NCBI GenBank assembly: GCA_031274665.1
Contig: JAISPV010000052.1
Span: 1 to 8,956 of the forward strand
Length of the DNA: 8,956 nucleotides
Direction of reading: 5' to 3'
Source of the DNA: Candidatus Methanoplasma sp.
GTDB taxonomy: Archaea > Thermoplasmatota > Thermoplasmata > Methanomassiliicoccales > Methanomethylophilaceae
The translations under genes and the position numbers were made by a program. Positions within the stretch are counted from its first letter, which is position 1; every line of letters begins with the position of its first letter. Shown here one piece after another: positions 5,556-8,956 of this stretch. Below the pieces are notes generated by a model that worked only from the letters and a program-made list of their open reading frames with translations, was not told where the DNA came from and ran no database searches.

Positions 5556-5642
5556 ATGTTCAAGAGAAAAATAATGGACACACTTTTGGAATGGAAGGCA
5601 AAAAAGAAAAAAGAGCTCATCGGACTTGACGATCTGATCTAG
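5556..5642 (+). pseudogene. 28-codon stub of a different DUF4143 ATPase
   Basis: ATG at 5556 opens MFKRKIMDTLLEWKAKKKKE followed by LIGLDDLI and TAG. The first 14 residues match the very typical N terminus (MFKRKIxDxLLEWK) of a large AAA_14-DUF4143 subfamily, where the P-loop GARRVGKS normally follows about 15 residues later. Here the sequence ends before any P-loop, so most of the gene has been deleted. This subfamily differs from the one at 5860. An A-rich tract in the stub could mark the point of the deletion or slippage. It is the only TAG-terminated frame listed here; if TAG is read as pyrrolysine, a TGA follows four codons later. Confidence 0.5.
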
Positions 5643-5659
5643 GAAGATATCCGCTGAAG

Positions 5660-5717
5660 GAAAAATAAGCGAACGGGAAGGATGCTCGGGCCTCCGGCCT
5701 GCAGCTTTGTAGGCTGC
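5660..5717 (+). repeat. Possible degenerate copy C of the interspersed element, with hairpins
   Basis: AAAAATAAGCGAACGG (5661-5676) matches the same block in copies A and B, and is again followed by a purine-rich G stretch. Later similarity is faint (GGC, GCAG, TTT in the same order). The sequence also holds GGCC-TCC-GGCC and GCAGC (5701-5705) pairing with GCTGC (5713-5717). Confidence 0.25.
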
Positions 5718-5731
5718 GATCATTAACCTTC

Positions 5732-5788
5732 TCGGAATATTTTCCAACATTCTTCGGAATATTTTTCCAACATTCTTCGGAATATTTT
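5732..5788 (+). repeat. Three direct repeats, 22-23-base period, before the intact ATPase
   Basis: TCGGAATATTTT occurs at 5732-5743, 5754-5765 and 5777-5788, with a linker close to TCCAACATTCT between units. The last unit ends 71 bases before the ATPase ATG and runs into TTTTAATAA, which could act as a TATA box. The TCGGAA core and the 23-base spacing are shared with the repeats before the dead paralogue at 4236. A binding site for the ATPase itself is the simplest reading. Confidence 0.75.
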
Positions 5789-5859
5789 AATAACGAGATC
5801 GCAATCCGATCATATGCGTAACTGAGACGCTCTAAACTGCATATCGCATAGGATCAAAA

Positions 5860-7122
5860 ATGAAGGAATATTTACCGCGATTGATAGAAGACAAGATTGA
5901 AAAACAGCTGAAAGCTGCGGGGTGCGTTGTAATTGAGGGGCCAAAATGGTGTGGGAAATCAACGACCGCAAAGCGTTTTTCCAAAACTGTAGTAGAATTT
6001 CAACGTACCAAGGTCCTAGAGCTGTACCGTACATATCTGACCACAGAAGAGGAGAATCTTCTGAAGGGCGAACGTCCCATCCTTTTTGATGAATGGCAAA
6101 AACTTCCCGAATTGTGGGATCAACTAAGATGGGACATTGATACCAACGGGGGGCGCGGGCGATACATCCTGACCGGCTCTGCTAAGCCAAAGGATGACGT
6201 GAAACGTCATTCCGGCACCGGAAGGATGGCGAAGATCACCATGCGTCCGATGTCGCTTTTCGAGTCACGCGAATCCACCGGAGAGGTATCCCTTATAGAC
6301 CTATTCAGCGGCATTCCCTCGATCTCGGGCAATTCTGTAGTGACATTCAATCGCATCGCTCATCTCGTCTGCCGCGGAGGATGGCCCGAGGCGGTCGGTG
6401 ATGATGATGAAACTGCGCTTCTGATCGCCGAGAACTATTATGGGTCGCTCACGGACATGGACATCACTGACGTGGATGGAATAAGAAGGAATCCCGACAG
6501 GGCGCGAAAAATATTGCATTCATATGCCAGACAGATCTCTTCTTTCGCTTCGAACAGGACCATTCAGAACGATGTGTCGGCCACAGACAGCACACTTGAT
6601 GATAAAACTCTCACCTCGTATTCGAACGCCTTCCGCAAATTGTTTGTCATTGAGGATATGCCGGCGTGGAGTCCAAAGTTACGCTCAAAGACTGTGATCA
6701 GGACCACGGACAAACGCCAGTTCGTTGACCCCTCCATAGCTGCTGCTGCCCTGGGGGCATCTCCTGCGGATCTGATCGGTGATCTCAACACATTCGGTAT
6801 GCTGTTCGAAAGCCTTTGTGTGCGCGACCTGAGGATATATGCGGACAGGATCGGCGGGAGTGTTCACCAATATCGCGACAGTTCAGGCCTTGAAACAGAT
6901 GCGATCATACATCTGAAAAATGGTGAATGGGGTGCGGTTGAGATAAAACTCGGAGGCAATATGATCGATGAGGCTGCAGAGACTCTTCTCAAATTAGTTC
7001 AAAAAGTGGATACAGATTGTATGAAGGGACCCAGGTTCCTTATGGTGCTTACGGGATTGAACTATGCATACCGCCGCCCGGACGGCGTTTATGTTGTACC
7101 GATCGGGTGTTTAAGAGATTGA
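5860..7122 (+). CDS. AAA_14-DUF4143 ATPase, intact
   Basis: This 420-residue protein has Walker A GPKWCGKST (27-35), Walker B RPILFDEWQKLP (72-83), the sensor strand YILTGSA (102-108) and WPEAVG (175-180), all typical of this family. The C-terminal DUF4143 domain keeps the PD-(D/E)XK-like residues: Glu317 (LFESL), Asp347 (ETDAII) and Glu361-Ile-Lys363 (AVEIKLGG). The ending AYRRPDGVYVVPIGCLRD marks a subfamily common in gut and rumen anaerobes. The family's function is unknown; proposals include DNA-binding or toxin-like roles. The start at 5860 fits the conserved MKEYLPR opening; the leader has only a weak AGGATC. An inverted repeat TATGCG (5813-5818)/CGCATA (5845-5850) lies in the leader. 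It stands alone and is the live relative of the remnant at 4236. Confidence 0.92.
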   Translation: MKEYLPRLIEDKIEKQLKAAGCVVIEGPKWCGKSTTAKRFSKTVVEFQRTKVLELYRTYLTTEEENLLKGERPILFDEWQKLPELWDQLRWDIDTNGGRGRYILTGSAKPKDDVKRHSGTGRMAKITMRPMSLFESRESTGEVSLIDLFSGIPSISGNSVVTFNRIAHLVCRGGWPEAVGDDDETALLIAENYYGSLTDMDITDVDGIRRNPDRARKILHSYARQISSFASNRTIQNDVSATDSTLDDKTLTSYSNAFRKLFVIEDMPAWSPKLRSKTVIRTTDKRQFVDPSIAAAALGASPADLIGDLNTFGMLFESLCVRDLRIYADRIGGSVHQYRDSSGLETDAIIHLKNGEWGAVEIKLGGNMIDEAAETLLKLVQKVDTDCMKGPRFLMVLTGLNYAYRRPDGVYVVPIGCLRD

Positions 7123-7199
7123 TATTCCATCCTGGTCTCCTACGTGCATATACACAGGACCGTCTTCCCGACACAAGCCTCAGGATGAAATTAATGAAA

Positions 7200-7297
7200 C
7201 AAATGAAGCGAACGGGGGGGGGGGGCGTTCCTATTTTACGCCAACCGGGTAGTCAGTTCTATGAACCTTAGATAACACTTTTTCGATAATAATATGA
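7200..7297 (+). repeat. Interspersed element, copy B, with a run of 12 G
   Basis: It aligns with copy A through GCGAACGG, a G run, ACGCCAACC, TATGAA and CTTTTTCGATAATAA. The G run at 7214-7225 is 12 bases, against GGAGGGGGG in copy A. GAACG (7210-7214) can pair with CGTTC (7226-7230) around the run. The difference in length between GAACG and ACGCC is three bases, so a reading frame across it would be kept. The copy begins about 80 bases after the ATPase stop codon; the sequence between (7123-7200) holds nothing recognised. Confidence 0.55.
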
Positions 7298-7342
7298 TCA
7301 TATTTCCCCCTGACGCCACAACCCGGCGGTTGACATGCATGC

Positions 7343-7390
7343 TTATTTATTGCTTGAAAATGGTACCAAAATAATAATACAAACGGGGGA
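7343..7390 (+). promoter_or_regulatory. Promoter and ribosome site of the beta-helix protein gene
   Basis: TTATTTAT at 7343-7350 is a TATA-like box; transcription would begin near 7372, giving a leader of about 25 bases. CGGGGGA at 7384-7390, eight bases before the ATG, is a Shine-Dalgarno-like sequence. Together they support the start codon at 7399 and separate transcription from the ATPase upstream. Confidence 0.45.
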
Positions 7391-7398
7391 AAAATATA

Positions 7399-8889
7399 AT
7401 GGCTCCAAAAATGTTGATGATGATCGCTTTTTTTGTCACGGCAGCTGTCGTTGTCGCGGGGGTAGCAGTGATTCTGAAGAATGACCAGGGCCCTGATACC
7501 ACACCGGGAACACCCGGTACGCCGGGTGTTCCGCCGATAGGGATTTATTCTAACGTCGGGCCTCGCGGCAATAATTATGATGACCCGGCGGATGGGATAT
7601 ATGTTTCCCCCACTGGTGACGACAGCACTGCAGACGGTTCCATAAGCAGACCATACAAAAGCATCAATACCGCTTTGCGCGCTGCCGATTCCGGAGATAC
7701 CGTGATCCTTCGCGGCGGCACTTACAAGGAAGGACGCGACGTTCGTATCAATTTATCAAACATCACTGTAAAGTCCGCAAAGGGAGAATGGGCGGTCATT
7801 GACCTGACGGCCATGGCGCCGGGGGATGAATCCTCGGCTGTCGTGTTCTATGCGGAAGATAGGATAACCGGGGGCATCGTATCTAACTGCAAATTGCAGT
7901 GCGTGGAAGTGAAGGGAGGATATTACGCTGTTTGTATGGAGACCAAGTGGGAATGGGGTCAGAGCGACCGGAGAGGGGTGCAGGACATCATCATCGAGGA
8001 TTGTGTGCTGCATGATTCCAAGAACGATCTGGTCAAAGTGAAGCCGAACTGCGACAATGTCACCATTCGTTATAATGAGATATTCAATTCGGGGAGAGAG
8101 CACATCGGCTACCCCGATTTCGAAGACGGACTGAGGAATTCTGAAGGCGTCGACAATGTCAACGGCGACAATATGAAGGTGCAGAATAACTACATACATG
8201 ATATCTGTTCCAACGCGATCTACGCCAAAGGCGGCGCGATCAATGCGCTGATCGAGAACAACCGTATCGAACGCGCATATGGGGCCGGGATCATGGCGGG
8301 GTTCGATACAAGCCCGCAATATTTCGACACTTCCGTAAATCCGACGTATTATGAGAGTATCAACTGCGTTGTACGAAACAACCTGATCATCCACACCGGT
8401 TGGGAAGGCATAGGTTTCTACGGCTCCAAGGACGCCCAGGTCTACAACAACACGCTGGTGGACGTGAATTATGCCCAGCACTATCACAGCGCAATATACT
8501 TCGGCCTTACCTATCAGGATTGGGAAAACTACGCCTGCCGTCCGGCCAACGTCAACCCGAACATCCACCATAATATAGTATGCCAGCCGGCCACGGCCAG
8601 CCGGCTTCCGATGATAGATATTCGTTATTCCAACGACCTCGGCGGGATGTCCGCCCTCTCGGGCAATCCGACGATGAGCAATAACTGTTACTATATCGAA
8701 GGCAGGAGCGCAACATTCGTTGATAATCGGCCGAGCAGCCCGTTAGGACAAACCGCATCGGCGGGACTTAACGAATGGAAAGCCCACATCGGCGGTGACG
8801 GCGGCTCGATAGAGGTCGATCCCCGTCTTGATGCAAATTACAAACCGGCCAACCCGCAGTGCGGCGAGATGGGGTGCAAGTTCACATAA
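7399..8889 (+). CDS. Membrane-anchored right-handed parallel beta-helix protein
   Basis: The 496-residue protein begins with an uncleaved-looking signal anchor (residues 4-26), followed by a flexible linker PGTPGTPGVPP (36-46) outside the membrane. Residues 67-109 (IYVSPTGDDSTADGSISRPY, then TVILRGGTY) match the DUF1565 start of parallel beta-helix proteins. Residues about 110-400 carry repeated coils of the type IIIEDCVLHDS (197-207), VTIRYNEIFNSG (221-232), MKVQNNYIHDI (259-269), ALIENNRIERAYGAGI (283-298), CVVRNNLIIHTGWEGI (323-338) and AQVYNNTLVDV (346-356). Such folds occur in polysaccharide lyases, epimerases and adhesins; no catalytic set is clear, so adhesion or binding of a surface sugar is as likely as an enzyme. 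The C terminus has CGEMGC (488-493). It is an exported cell-surface protein. Confidence 0.85.
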   Translation: MAPKMLMMIAFFVTAAVVVAGVAVILKNDQGPDTTPGTPGTPGVPPIGIYSNVGPRGNNYDDPADGIYVSPTGDDSTADGSISRPYKSINTALRAADSGDTVILRGGTYKEGRDVRINLSNITVKSAKGEWAVIDLTAMAPGDESSAVVFYAEDRITGGIVSNCKLQCVEVKGGYYAVCMETKWEWGQSDRRGVQDIIIEDCVLHDSKNDLVKVKPNCDNVTIRYNEIFNSGREHIGYPDFEDGLRNSEGVDNVNGDNMKVQNNYIHDICSNAIYAKGGAINALIENNRIERAYGAGIMAGFDTSPQYFDTSVNPTYYESINCVVRNNLIIHTGWEGIGFYGSKDAQVYNNTLVDVNYAQHYHSAIYFGLTYQDWENYACRPANVNPNIHHNIVCQPATASRLPMIDIRYSNDLGGMSALSGNPTMSNNCYYIEGRSATFVDNRPSSPLGQTASAGLNEWKAHIGGDGGSIEVDPRLDANYKPANPQCGEMGCKFT

Positions 8890-8929
8890 TGATGTAAGTA
8901 AAACGGAGGGATCAAAAGAAGAACGTTGA

Positions 8930-8956
8930 GATAATAAGATCCTGAAAACTCCCTGC
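8930..8956 (+). repeat. Probable start of another copy of the interspersed element, cut by the window edge
   Basis: The last 22 bases (8935-8956) match 4991-5012 of copy A at 17 positions, including CTGA and AACTCC, and both are preceded by GATAA. As with copy A, it lies shortly after a stop codon, here 8889. Only the first part can be seen. Confidence 0.3.

Noticed and set aside
5732..5788. CRISPR array
   Set aside because: The unit is 12 bases and the intervening sequence is nearly the same each time, so it is a tandem-like array, not repeat-spacer structure.
7017..7271. Plus-strand open frame of 84 codons running from the ATPase end into element copy B
   Set aside because: Most of it overlaps the ATPase gene out of frame; only the final part across the element is shared with copy A, and that is treated as part of the repeat.
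7756..8571. Long minus-strand open frame of 271 codons inside the beta-helix gene
   Set aside because: It is antisense to a well-supported gene in phase with its codon structure; its Val/Ile/Asp-rich sequence is typical of an antisense shadow.

Overview
The window most likely comes from an archaeon. Several genes have an AT-rich TATA-like box about 20-30 bases before the start codon and little or no leader, with a few GGAGG-like ribosome sites. The mix of stand-alone Asn-synthase-type enzyme, DUF4143 ATPases and a secreted beta-helix protein would fit a host-associated methanogen of the Thermoplasmata (Methanomassiliicoccales). That placement is inference: no rRNA or methanogenesis marker lies in the window. 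None of the intact genes with a visible stop codon ends in TAG, which is compatible with a pyrrolysine-using lineage but is weak evidence.

Left half (1-4100), all on the minus strand: the first 64 codons of an exported rubrerythrin-like protein; a gene-poor stretch (225-759); a cysteine synthase of the CysM/O-phosphoserine-like branch; an AAA_14-DUF4143 ATPase whose nuclease-like site has a Gly where the family has Asp; and an asparagine-synthase-type ATP-pyrophosphatase fused at its C terminus to a RelB/DinJ antitoxin-like ribbon-helix-helix domain. This last gene is the most unusual in the window. Each gene has its own promoter-like sequence, so this is not an obvious operon.

Middle (4100-5860), mostly plus strand, looks like a graveyard and landing zone for DUF4143 ATPase genes. 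It holds a frameshifted ATPase remnant (4236-4489), a small three-helix DUF1648-like membrane protein (4619-4978), a copy of a short interspersed element, a decayed unknown reading frame, and a 28-codon stub of another ATPase subfamily (5556-5642). Each ATPase or remnant here is preceded by short direct repeats: TCGGAA-cored units about 23 bases apart before two of them, and AAAAATCCG units 32-33 bases apart before the third.

Right half (5860-8956), plus strand: an intact AAA_14-DUF4143 ATPase, closely related to the decayed copy at 4236; a second copy of the interspersed element carrying a run of 12 G; a 496-residue membrane-anchored parallel beta-helix protein with its own promoter and ribosome site; and what appears to be the start of another element copy cut by the window edge.

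The genes do not form one pathway. Cysteine synthesis and the Asn-synthase-like enzyme are metabolic, the rubrerythrin-like protein suggests peroxide defence outside the membrane, and the ATPases with their repeats and remnants look like a mobile or rapidly turning over gene family.
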